DNA of 64,000 nt from Oceanospirillum sp048264105 (GTDB lineage: Bacteria > Pseudomonadota > Gammaproteobacteria > Pseudomonadales > Halomonadaceae), in assembly GCA_048264105.1 (NCBI GenBank), contig JBLXDJ010000004.1, positions 310,001-374,000 on the forward strand, written 5' to 3'. The notes beneath the pieces are model-generated. The model saw nothing but the letters and a program-made list of their open reading frames with translations. It did no database searches and was not told where the DNA came from. This document shows, in pieces, positions 1 to 7,541 of the stretch. The translations under genes and the position numbers were made by a program. Each line of letters begins with the position of its first letter. The first letter of the stretch is position 1.

Positions 1-1
1 C

Positions 2-85
2 CGGGTCGCTGAACAGGCTCTTGAGATTGTTCTGAAGGATATCAGAGCTAAAATGGCATCAGAAACGGCGTCGGATTCTGAATAA
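2..85 (+). CDS. 3' end of a truncated gene, function unknown
   Basis: An open frame enters from the left edge and stops at the TAA at 83-85. It gives the last 27 residues of a protein, a charged helix-like tail (RVAEQALEIVLKDIR followed by an acidic SDSE end). The tail is too short to assign to a family. The 109 bases to the next start contain no clear terminator. It is called a gene end because the reading frame is open from the edge and the composition is protein-like; it could be a chance open frame. Confidence 0.45.
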   Translation, partial: RVAEQALEIVLKDIRAKMASETASDSE

Positions 86-194
86 ATCTGACCAATTGTT
101 ACATCAGGAAGGTGTCCGGTATCAACCCGCATAAGAGCGCGTTAGACTCCGGCTGACTAACATGGATCTTCTTATATGAGAAGCAAGGTTACAC

Positions 195-1328
195 ATGCCC
201 GTAAAACAACGTTTTGACCGTCTGTTAAATTTTCTTCTGGGCGACAAGCGCTTACCTTATCAGTACAGCCATCATGCGGTGCTCCTTGTGGGTGGCTTTG
301 GCTACCTCGCCTGCAGTATTTTTAATTACGTCTTTCAAACGTCTGATATTGTCCTGGCCTATGCTCAGTTGGTGATCTTTTTTGTCGTAATTGGGCTCTG
401 GTACCGCTCGCGTTTCCGTGGTGAATTCCGCTGGATGGCGATTGGGTTTATGTTTCTGTTGCTTCTGGTGTCCCTTCCGCTTAACTGGGTTTATAACTCG
501 GGGCTGTCGGGGCCTACCTATTTTCTCTATATGACCGTTCTGGCGTATATCAATGTTGCATTTCGGGACTTTGGTTATTTCCGTCTTGTAGGGAGCGCTT
601 TAGCCTTTATTACCCCGCTATTTCTGGTTCTGATTGATCTTTATTATCCGGAGCTTATTTATCAATACCCGGATGACGCTGTTCGGGCGTTGGATCTTAG
701 TTTCAGTTTCATTGTAACGATCATTCTGTTGATGATCATGATGGGGGTTTACTCCAAGCGCTATCAGCTGGAGCGTGATAAGGCGGAGCATCTGGCGGAA
801 CAGCTGCGTATTCTCTCGGAGCAGGATCCCCTGACCGGTTTGCATAACCGTCGGGCGATGGATCGTTATCTGGAGAGCCTGAATCATTCCGGTACCGTAT
901 TTTCTCTGGCGATTCTCGATCTTGATCATTTTAAAAAGCTGAATGATCGCCATGGCCACAGTTATGGCGATGAGGTGCTCTGCCTGTACGCCAAGCAACT
1001 GAATCGCGTCGCTCTGGCCTGTAAAGGTCTTGCGGTCAGGTTGGGCGGTGAGGAGTTTGTACTGCTGATGCCGATGGAAGAAGAGGCCGCGAATGAACTG
1101 ATCTCTGAACTGGCGTCGCGCCTGAAACAGCTCCCGCTTGAGCATGGTGAGGTGACCTTCAGTGGTGGTCTTGCCCAACGCATTGACGGAGAGTCGCGGG
1201 ATCATCTGTTGGCCCGGGCGGATCAGCTTCTTTATGCTGCTAAAGATGCGGGAAGAAACCGGATCTATGCTTCTCAAGCTTATGACGGAGAGCAAGCTGA
1301 GCTGGTTTTAACGGAATCTGAATCCTAG
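195..1328 (+). CDS. Membrane-bound diguanylate cyclase (GGDEF)
   Basis: This 377-residue protein is predicted to make cyclic di-GMP from two GTP at the inner membrane. About six hydrophobic segments fill residues 25-190, followed by a short linker and a GGDEF domain (about 205-365). The active-site signature GGEEF lies at residues 284-288, and the fold markers DPLTGLHNRR and DLDHFKKLND precede it, so the domain looks catalytically intact. The RxxD product-inhibition site expected five residues before GGEEF is absent (ACKG there). The ATG at 195 has an AAGG ribosome site about ten bases upstream. The membrane part has no domain I recognise; its ligand is unknown. Confidence 0.92.
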   Translation: MPVKQRFDRLLNFLLGDKRLPYQYSHHAVLLVGGFGYLACSIFNYVFQTSDIVLAYAQLVIFFVVIGLWYRSRFRGEFRWMAIGFMFLLLLVSLPLNWVYNSGLSGPTYFLYMTVLAYINVAFRDFGYFRLVGSALAFITPLFLVLIDLYYPELIYQYPDDAVRALDLSFSFIVTIILLMIMMGVYSKRYQLERDKAEHLAEQLRILSEQDPLTGLHNRRAMDRYLESLNHSGTVFSLAILDLDHFKKLNDRHGHSYGDEVLCLYAKQLNRVALACKGLAVRLGGEEFVLLMPMEEEAANELISELASRLKQLPLEHGEVTFSGGLAQRIDGESRDHLLARADQLLYAAKDAGRNRIYASQAYDGEQAELVLTESES

Positions 1329-1397
1329 ACCGCCGACTTACCACTTTCACCCAATGGGGCTATCAGCCCCAATCTGTTAGCCTGATGCTCTTAAGAT

Positions 1398-2123
1398 ATG
1401 ATCTTCCTCGCTTTGAGGCTTCTTTCAGGTGAACCTTTCTTGATATCTCGATTACCTAAGTGGGTTGAAGCCGGTGCTTTTGTGCTGGCGTTTACAGCCG
1501 GTTCCGTCAATGCCGTTGGTTTGCTGGGCTTTAAGCATCAGGCGGTTTCCCATGTCTCCGGGACAGCGACCTTGCTGGGCACTCAATGGGCGGATTCTCC
1601 CCTGGATGCCCTGCATCTGGCAGGCGTTATCGTCAGCTTCTTACTGGGGGCGGTGATTTCGGGGCTTCTGCTGAACGGGAACTCCCTCAAGCTGGGTCGG
1701 CACTATGACTCTCTGTTGCTGATTGAAGCGCTACTGTTGCTGGCAACGCTTTGGTCTCTGAATGAAGGCATGCTTTACGGGCATTATCTGGCCTCGGCCG
1801 CCTGTGGCTTACAGAATGCGTTGGCGACGACCTACAGCGGTGCGGTCGTCAGAACAACTCATATGTCCGGTATTGTGACTGATCTTGGCATTATGCTGGG
1901 GCAGGCGCTGAAAGGGCGGGGGTTCGATCAGCGTAAAGCGATACTGTTTCTGTTGCTGATTTCCGGTTTTGTCTCCGGTGGTACGGCAGGTGGCCTGCTG
2001 TTTGAGCACGTCCAGTTTTTTGCCTTGTGGCTGCCCGTACTGCTCTGTCTGATTATGGCGCTGATCTATCGGTTGTATCGGCTAAACCGGCGGATAAAAC
2101 TCAACCATCATCGCCAGAACTGA
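1398..2123 (+). CDS. YoaK/DUF1275 family membrane protein
   Basis: This 241-residue, very hydrophobic protein has about six membrane segments and matches the YoaK/DUF1275 pattern: an early AFTAGSVNAVG helix, a VSHVSGTAT loop and a central AACGLQNALATTYSGAVVRTTHMSG stretch, whose TTHMSG core is typical of the family. The biochemical role of the family is not established. The ATG at 1398 has a poor ribosome site. A TTG at 1440 follows AGGTGA and is a reasonable alternative start that keeps the conserved region. A 7-bp GC-rich hairpin (1355-1371) separates it from the upstream cyclase gene but lacks a T tract. Confidence 0.88.
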   Translation: MIFLALRLLSGEPFLISRLPKWVEAGAFVLAFTAGSVNAVGLLGFKHQAVSHVSGTATLLGTQWADSPLDALHLAGVIVSFLLGAVISGLLLNGNSLKLGRHYDSLLLIEALLLLATLWSLNEGMLYGHYLASAACGLQNALATTYSGAVVRTTHMSGIVTDLGIMLGQALKGRGFDQRKAILFLLLISGFVSGGTAGGLLFEHVQFFALWLPVLLCLIMALIYRLYRLNRRIKLNHHRQN

Positions 2124-2149
2124 AACAGCCCCCGGAGATGGAGGCTGTT
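2124..2149. terminator. Weak hairpin between convergent genes
   Basis: AACAGCC (2124-2130) pairs with GGCTGTT (2143-2149) directly after the stop codon of the DUF1275 gene and before the end of the opposing ytoQ gene. There is no strong T tract on either strand, so it is only a possible terminator. Confidence 0.3.
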
Positions 2150-2178
2150 CGGTGGTAACTCGTTGAAGCGCTGGGTTA

Positions 2179-2625
2179 TCAGTTATTACCCGCAACAACG
2201 TATTTTAAAACCTCAACCACCTGCTGAGGTGTTTTAGCCCACCCCATCGCTGCAGCATCAACTTCTTTTAGTGGGTGAATGATGCTCTCGTCGTGCAGCG
2301 TGATATAAGGCTTGCCCAGTGCGGCCAGGAAACCGGCATCAAAAGCGGCGTTCCACTGTTTGTACTTATCCCCGAAACGTACCACCGCGATATCACATTT
2401 CTCGATCAGGTTTTTGGTACGGATCGCATTCACCTTGGATGACTGGTGGTCGCGCCAGAAACTGTCACTCTGATCACCCAGCACATCACCGGCGGCATCA
2501 CTGGCTTCGTGGTTGGTGCAGGCGGAGGTAAAGGTAACCGGCAGACCCAGCTCCCGGGCACCGGCTTCAATCTGGTCACGCCAGTCGGTGTGAATCTCGC
2601 CGGAAAGATAAACGTTCCAGTTCAT
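2179..2625 (-). CDS. ytoQ: YtoQ family protein
   Basis: This 148-residue cytoplasmic protein resembles the YtoQ family, whose fold is related to nucleoside 2-deoxyribosyltransferases. Visible marks are the start NVYLSGEIHTDWR, the middle FTSACTNHEASD, and DIAVVRFGDKYKQWNAAFDAGFLAALGKP near the C-terminus. In the related fold the last region carries a conserved Asp and Glu, but catalysis by YtoQ has not been established to my knowledge. The ATG is preceded by a strong AAAGGAGCG ribosome site. It is a single-gene unit between convergent and co-directional neighbours. The family call is from recalled sequence features. Confidence 0.85.
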   Translation of the reverse strand: MNWNVYLSGEIHTDWRDQIEAGARELGLPVTFTSACTNHEASDAAGDVLGDQSDSFWRDHQSSKVNAIRTKNLIEKCDIAVVRFGDKYKQWNAAFDAGFLAALGKPYITLHDESIIHPLKEVDAAAMGWAKTPQQVVEVLKYVVAGNN

Positions 2626-2673
2626 TAGGTTTCGCTCCTTTTCGTTATTTGGTTTTTATATGTTTGTAATAGC

Positions 2674-3237
2674 TTACTTACCCCGGAAGGGCGTATAGAA
2701 GGCTTTGATCTCTTTCAGGTCTTTTTCGTAGTCACCGGAGGTCTGGAATACCGGGCCGATGCCACCGTGTTTGTTGGGGTAATCGATAAAGCCCAGTACC
2801 AGAGGGATTTCGGCGCCGTGGGCGATATGGTAGAAGCCGCTTTTCCACTCGCTGACACTTTTTCGGGTGCCTTCCGGTGCGATCACGATCAGTAGTTTAT
2901 CTTCCGAGCGGAACCGCTGAACCATCGCGTCCACCAGATTGGTTGAGCGGCTGCGTTCTACCGGAATACCCCCCAGCCAGCGCATCAGGCCACCAAAGGG
3001 AAATTTAAAGATGGAGGTTTTACCCATCCAGAAAATCGGCAGTTTGAGTTTAAAGGCCAACATTAAGGCGTAGGGGAGATCCCAGTTGGTGGTATGGGGA
3101 GCAGCAACAAACATCGCTTTATCCGGAATTTTTTGGGCATCGCCGGTCACTTTCCAGCCGGTGAGCTTCAGAGTCAGTACTGAAAGCCAGTAGAAAAGAT
3201 GTGAGATGACGGGGGTGGTGAATATCGTTTTCGGCAT
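2674..3237 (-). CDS. PlsC-like 1-acyl-glycerol-3-phosphate acyltransferase family protein
   Basis: This 187-residue protein carries the two hallmark motifs of glycerolipid acyltransferases: HTTNWD (HX4D catalytic motif, near residue 49) and APEGTR (acceptor-binding motif, near residue 120). It is shorter than classical PlsC (about 240 residues) and starts with one hydrophobic segment (FYWLSVLTLKLTGW), a form common in uncharacterised acyltransferase homologues. Acceptor and acyl donor cannot be read from the sequence. It lies 48 bases upstream of ytoQ on the same strand and may be co-transcribed with it. Confidence 0.88.
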   Translation of the reverse strand: MPKTIFTTPVISHLFYWLSVLTLKLTGWKVTGDAQKIPDKAMFVAAPHTTNWDLPYALMLAFKLKLPIFWMGKTSIFKFPFGGLMRWLGGIPVERSRSTNLVDAMVQRFRSEDKLLIVIAPEGTRKSVSEWKSGFYHIAHGAEIPLVLGFIDYPNKHGGIGPVFQTSGDYEKDLKEIKAFYTPFRGK

Positions 3238-3572
3238 AGGGCTATGAGAATCCGGTTAAAGGTATCACTTGCTGAGTATAGACGGAGGCTATTATAGCCA
3301 CTTACCCTTCTGTTTTAACCTGCGGCCTTGTTGAAAGGGGGATAAGTGGCGGATGTTGTCGGGGGTGAAAAAAACATCATCCAGAATGGATCGTTTATTG
3401 CGACTAAAGTTCAGTTTTTGATTGCTTTTTACCTTCTCAAGCAGGATGGTATGGCAGTGACTTTAGTCGGACACTAAAGACCGATGCGTTACTCCCTGTA
3501 TTGATGACATGGGACTAAATGGCCTGAGGATGTTTCAGGGTTTAGTCCCATATCATTAGTAAGGAAAACACC
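3238..3572. promoter_or_regulatory. Divergent ndh/acyltransferase control region with repeated GACTAAA words
   Basis: This 335-base gap holds no gene. It contains a cluster of GACTAAA-type words: CGACTAAAGT at 3401-3410, GACTTTAGTCG at 3459-3469, an inverted CTTTAGT/ACTAAAG pair at 3461-3479, and an 11-bp inverted repeat ATGGGACTAAA (3509-3519) / TTTAGTCCCAT (3541-3551). An inner CCTGA/TCAGG pair (3523-3527, 3535-3539) would extend that last repeat into a long RNA hairpin ending about 20 bases before the ndh start codon. The arrangement suggests operators, a leader hairpin, or both. Confidence 0.55.
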
Positions 3573-4862
3573 ATGGAACAGATAGTTATTATAGGAGGCG
3601 GAGCAGGCGGTCTTGAACTGGCCACTCAACTGGGACGTCGTTTTGGCCGCAAGGGCAAAGCGAATATTACGCTGGTTGATAAAAACCGAACCCATATCTG
3701 GAAGCCGCTGTTGCACGAAGTTGCTACCGGTTCACTGGATACGAGTACCGACGGAGTGGTTTATCATGCCCATGCCGCTAAGCATGGCTATACCTTTCAG
3801 CTGGGTGAATTCTGCGATCTGGATACTGAGCAGAAAACCATCACTCTGGCTCCTTCATTTGACAGTGAAGGCGATCAGGTTCTGCCTGAACGTCAGCTCT
3901 CTTACGACAAACTGGTTCTGGCGATCGGAAGTGTCAGCAATGATTTTGGCACCCCCGGTGTGGCCGAGCATTGCTACTTTCTGGACTCTCACGCACAGGC
4001 CGAGCGTTTCCACCACGGTTTGATCAATAACTTCCTACGTATCAACCAGAAGGCGTCATCTGACAATCTGGAAATTGCCATTGTCGGTGGTGGTGCGACC
4101 GGCGTTGAGCTTTCTGCAGAGCTGTATCATGTGGCTGACCTGCTGAAATCCTATGGCTTGCCACAAATGACGGCACAGCAGCTGAAAATCAGTCTGATTG
4201 AAGCGGGGTCGCGTATTCTGCCGGCTCTGCCGGAGCGTATCTCCCTGTCGGCACGCAAAGAGCTGGTTCGCCTTGGGGTTAATGTTCGTGAGTCGGTTCG
4301 TGTTGCTTCCGCCACAGAGGAAGGTTTCCTTACCGCCGACGATGAAGTGATCAGAGCTGATATGATGATCTGGGCGGCAGGGGTTAAAGCGCCGGATTTT
4401 GTCAGCCGTTTGGGTGTTTTTGAGACCAGCCGCAATAATCAGGTGCTGGTACAACCCACTCTGCAGGCGAAAGGCTTTGACGATATTTGGGTGATCGGCG
4501 ACTGCTGTGCCTGTGAGCAACCGGATGGTTCCTGGGTGCCGCCTCGGGCGCAGTCTGCACACCAGATGGCAGAGTGTGTGTTGAATAACCTGATTGCACT
4601 AACCAAGGGTGACCCTCAAAAACCTTATATCTATAAAGACCATGGTTCTCTGGTCAATCTGAGCCGTTACAGCACGGTGGGCAGCCTGATGGGCAATCTG
4701 ACCGGTAATAGTATGTTTATTGAGGGACGTATTGCGCGTTTTGTTTATATCTCACTATACCGGATGCATCAGATCGCTATTCATGGCTGGCCGAAAGCGA
4801 TGTTGGTTATTCTGGCTGAGAAGCTGGGTAAGGTTGTACGGCCAAAGATGAAGTTGCACTAA
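3573..4862 (+). CDS. ndh: Type II NADH dehydrogenase (NADH:quinone oxidoreductase, non-proton-pumping)
   Basis: This 429-residue flavoprotein transfers electrons from NADH to membrane quinone without pumping protons. The FAD-binding dinucleotide motif IIGGGAGGLELA is at residues 5-16. A second Rossmann motif for NADH (IAIVGGGATGVELSAEL) is near residue 168, and VWVIGDCCACE near 305 fits the conserved FAD site. The C-terminal part (FIEGRIARFVYISLYRMHQ) is an amphipathic membrane-anchoring region. Length and motif order match bacterial NDH-2. The ATG at 3573 has a good AAGGAAAA ribosome site. It is a single gene with its own terminator, and the leader hairpin and repeats just upstream suggest regulated expression. 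Confidence 0.95.
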   Translation: MEQIVIIGGGAGGLELATQLGRRFGRKGKANITLVDKNRTHIWKPLLHEVATGSLDTSTDGVVYHAHAAKHGYTFQLGEFCDLDTEQKTITLAPSFDSEGDQVLPERQLSYDKLVLAIGSVSNDFGTPGVAEHCYFLDSHAQAERFHHGLINNFLRINQKASSDNLEIAIVGGGATGVELSAELYHVADLLKSYGLPQMTAQQLKISLIEAGSRILPALPERISLSARKELVRLGVNVRESVRVASATEEGFLTADDEVIRADMMIWAAGVKAPDFVSRLGVFETSRNNQVLVQPTLQAKGFDDIWVIGDCCACEQPDGSWVPPRAQSAHQMAECVLNNLIALTKGDPQKPYIYKDHGSLVNLSRYSTVGSLMGNLTGNSMFIEGRIARFVYISLYRMHQIAIHGWPKAMLVILAEKLGKVVRPKMKLH

Positions 4863-4892
4863 TAACGTCAGGCATCTTCTTTAAAATGCACT

Positions 4893-4921
4893 AAAAGCCG
4901 GGCGTTATGTCCGGCTTTTTG
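4893..4921 (+). terminator. Intrinsic terminator of ndh
   Basis: AAAAGCCGG (4893-4901), a nine-base loop and CCGGCTTTTT (4911-4920) form a GC-rich stem followed by T residues, 30 bases after the ndh stop codon. Confidence 0.85.
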
Positions 4922-5012
4922 TATTCCCAGAGCTATTTGTAACAGCATTCGACACTATTGATGCCGGTTAGGGATTCTGAACTTTGTGAAATCCTGTTGC
5001 ATAAAAACACTG

Positions 5013-5042
5013 TTGGCGCGCGAGTGCTTCTGTCACTATAAA
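5013..5042 (+). promoter_or_regulatory. Candidate sigma-70 promoter for the small exported protein
   Basis: TTGGCG (5013-5018) and TATAAA (5037-5042) are separated by 18 bases and lie 41 bases upstream of the start codon at 5084. The spacing and hexamers fit a housekeeping promoter. Confidence 0.4.
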
Positions 5043-5083
5043 TTCAGAAGCTCATAGTACCCACCATCAGATCAGGAGCAGGG

Positions 5084-5437
5084 ATGAGGTTTCAGCGTAG
5101 CGTTTTGTTTGTCATCGCTCTGGCCGTGACAGAGCTGCAGGCAGGAAGCCTGGATGATAAAAGCGGTCTTCTGTGTCAGCGTATTGAACAGTGTGCCTGG
5201 ACACGACTGGATGCTGACAACATGCCTAAGGACAGTCAGCAACAACTGAAGGCGAGCCTGAATGCGGTGTGCGATTCGATCCGTAAGGATATGGCTCCGG
5301 CCCGATCCCGTCATTTTGAACAGAGTGCCGAGGCCTGCATTGATAGTATGCTGGCGCAAAGTTGTGATGAGTTAGTGACAACATCCTCCCCAACTCAGGC
5401 CTGCCAGCAACTGGCGGAAGAGCAGGCCAATCGCTGA
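5084..5437 (+). CDS. Small exported six-cysteine protein, unknown function
   Basis: This 117-residue protein has an N-terminal signal-like segment (RSVLFVIALAVTELQAGS, with likely cleavage near residue 21) and a mature part with six cysteines, the first two as CQRIEQC. An even cysteine count in an exported protein suggests disulfides in the periplasm. The rest is polar and helix-like with many Gln and Ala. The ATG follows CAGGAGCAGGG, a good ribosome site, and a promoter-like sequence lies 41 bases upstream. I do not recognise a family. It converges with the FecR-type gene, and a small hairpin (5438-5459) sits between them. Confidence 0.7.
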   Translation: MRFQRSVLFVIALAVTELQAGSLDDKSGLLCQRIEQCAWTRLDADNMPKDSQQQLKASLNAVCDSIRKDMAPARSRHFEQSAEACIDSMLAQSCDELVTTSSPTQACQQLAEEQANR

Positions 5438-5460
5438 CAGGTTTTATCACCGAAACCTGC

Positions 5461-7398
5461 TCAGAAGTGATAACGGATGCTAACCTCAGTCAGGTTTGAC
5501 TGCTCAGTCTCTTTATAGGCATCGGTATTATCGACAGAGATATGACGGGTGGCGGCATTCAGTTCCAGTTGTTCTGATATATCCATTCCGCCTCCCAACG
5601 TCACCACCTGAGTATTGTTTTCATTGCTGTAATTGGCGTCAGAATATTCCGTCTTATACTGATCAACAGCGGCAAACAGACTGACGACTCCCAGCTCTGC
5701 CTCAGCCTTAAGTTTGAACCCTGACAGGTCCTCTTTTTCTTCGTATCGGGTGGTATTGATATAGTAAGGACTGATTGACTCACCGCCTACCAGACTCGCC
5801 GTTCCGGCAATTATCGGTGTGACTTGATAACGGCCACCGATTTCCAGCAGATTCAGTTCTTTTTCGTTGCGGTTATGACTGACCGTTGAGCCATCATAGC
5901 TATAGAGTTCATCCCAGCGCAGGGTTGAAGTATGGAGCTGTGCAAACAGTTCCAGCGTTGGAATCATCCGGAAATCCAGTCGGGCGACCAGCTGATCGGT
6001 CTCATAGCCTGATTCGGGCAGCAGATAGGTTTCGGTCAGGTCCAGATCTTCACCGTTGGCTGACTCTGCCAGATGGTGGCGGAAGCGGGCTGAAAGTGTG
6101 AAGGCTTCTCCCAGCTCCAGGATGCCCCCCATGCGGATCGCGATATGATTAATGTCCTGATCCTCATCGGCGTAGCGTTTACCCAATAACCCTCCGATAT
6201 AAAGCTCGGTGTTATCAAAGGGCTTGTAATGCATGCTGCCCTGTACGCTGGTGCCAAGATAAATGGACTCCGGGTTTTGGCGAAGGCCGTCAATCTGTTC
6301 ACGAGCCCGCCCCATAAGCGGCAGGGTTGTGGTACTGAGTTCCTGATCATTCAGGTCAACATTAAAATACTGACGGGCCTGAGCCAGGCTGGCTGATGCT
6401 GAGCTCTTAAAGGAGATAGGCCAGGGTTTATCCTCTTCCTGAATTTCCTCCTCGGTGATGTTTTTACCGGGGATCGGTTCTTCGTAGGTTTCTTCTTCAA
6501 AGACGACAGGTGCTTTTTCTTCCGCTTCCTCGACGGTCAGAAAAACCGGGGCAACCGTTGGGCTTGCTGTATAGGCGATCTCCTGAGGCTTAACCGGTTG
6601 CTCGAAGGCTTCTGTTTTCAGGACGGCTTCACCGGATTTAACTTTCAGATAACTACCGGCTTCTGTGGCTTTGCCGGTTTTTTCTGCAAGGCTGACAGCA
6701 TCCTGTTCGGACAGATAGTAGATCTCAAGGTCGGTGCCGCGGATACCGATGGTGGCGACAGGAGTGCGCAGAGAGAAGTTCTTTTTATTGGTTTGCCCGA
6801 TGGCTCCGGTAATAGAGCGCAAGCCGCCTCTTAAAAGTGTGGCCTGTACTTTGTCCGTGTTTTTTTGCTGATAAACATAATCGTTAATTTCAACCTTACT
6901 GTCAGGTCGTACAGCAAAATAACCGCCGTCGATCATATCCAGCTGCAGACTACTGGCTGTCGCGGTTGTGATGACATCGCCCTGATAAACTTTGCCGCCT
7001 TTAACTGTTCTGCGATAGAGGCCATCCGGAGAGATGAGCTCAACCTTGCCGTGAACAAAAAGCACGGTTCCCACCGCTTTTTCCCGTGTCAGACGACCGT
7101 CGATCGGAACCAGGCTGTTTGGGCGGATACTGAAGGTGCTGCCATCACGGATCTTTAAGGATACCTTACCATCACTGCCGGTTTGTACACGTTGTCCGGA
7201 ATACAGCTCCTGGCCATTTTTTGCCGGCTGCTTTGTATTATCCGCGGTAATAACCTGAACATCGCCGGTTGCACTGTATATTGATGCAATGGGGGCTTTT
7301 TCATCAGCATGCGCCTGAGCCATAGTGAGAAACAGGGCGCTAAACAGTATCCATAACAGATAGGTCTGATGGCGATAAGTCGTAAGGTTTGATCGCAT
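5461..7398 (-). CDS. FecR-domain protein with C-terminal outer-membrane beta-barrel-like region
   Basis: About 645 residues from the ATG at 7398. The frame is open to a TTG at 7449, but the ATG directly precedes a signal peptide (YLLWILFSALFLTMAQAHA), so the shorter form is preferred. Residues about 35-270 carry FecR-type repeats (ATGDVQV, GQRVQTGSDGKVSLKIRDGS, RTPVATIGIRGT). A Glu/Pro-rich linker (about 290-340) leads to an about 300-residue region of alternating polar and hydrophobic strands. It ends in SIRYHF, a terminal phenylalanine typical of outer-membrane proteins. FecR domains in such exported proteins are thought to bind peptidoglycan or mediate envelope interactions. The ligand is unknown. 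It lies downstream of the pqq operon on the same strand but has a 143-base gap. Confidence 0.82.
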   Translation of the reverse strand: MRSNLTTYRHQTYLLWILFSALFLTMAQAHADEKAPIASIYSATGDVQVITADNTKQPAKNGQELYSGQRVQTGSDGKVSLKIRDGSTFSIRPNSLVPIDGRLTREKAVGTVLFVHGKVELISPDGLYRRTVKGGKVYQGDVITTATASSLQLDMIDGGYFAVRPDSKVEINDYVYQQKNTDKVQATLLRGGLRSITGAIGQTNKKNFSLRTPVATIGIRGTDLEIYYLSEQDAVSLAEKTGKATEAGSYLKVKSGEAVLKTEAFEQPVKPQEIAYTASPTVAPVFLTVEEAEEKAPVVFEEETYEEPIPGKNITEEEIQEEDKPWPISFKSSASASLAQARQYFNVDLNDQELSTTTLPLMGRAREQIDGLRQNPESIYLGTSVQGSMHYKPFDNTELYIGGLLGKRYADEDQDINHIAIRMGGILELGEAFTLSARFRHHLAESANGEDLDLTETYLLPESGYETDQLVARLDFRMIPTLELFAQLHTSTLRWDELYSYDGSTVSHNRNEKELNLLEIGGRYQVTPIIAGTASLVGGESISPYYINTTRYEEKEDLSGFKLKAEAELGVVSLFAAVDQYKTEYSDANYSNENNTQVVTLGGGMDISEQLELNAATRHISVDNTDAYKETEQSNLTEVSIRYHF

Positions 7399-7541
7399 TA
7401 TCACTTGTCCAATTCGGGCTGTGTGGTTACGGGTAATAATTTCAAGCAATTCAGATGCCAGAAGAGAGGATGATCTGATGTGTCCTTACAATGATAAAGG
7501 ATTATCCGGATAAAAGGAGTCTTTTATGAATTTTTACAGTT

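Noticed and set aside
1355..1371. Terminator after the first diguanylate cyclase
   Set aside because: Seven-bp GC stem with a three-base loop but no T tract on the plus strand.
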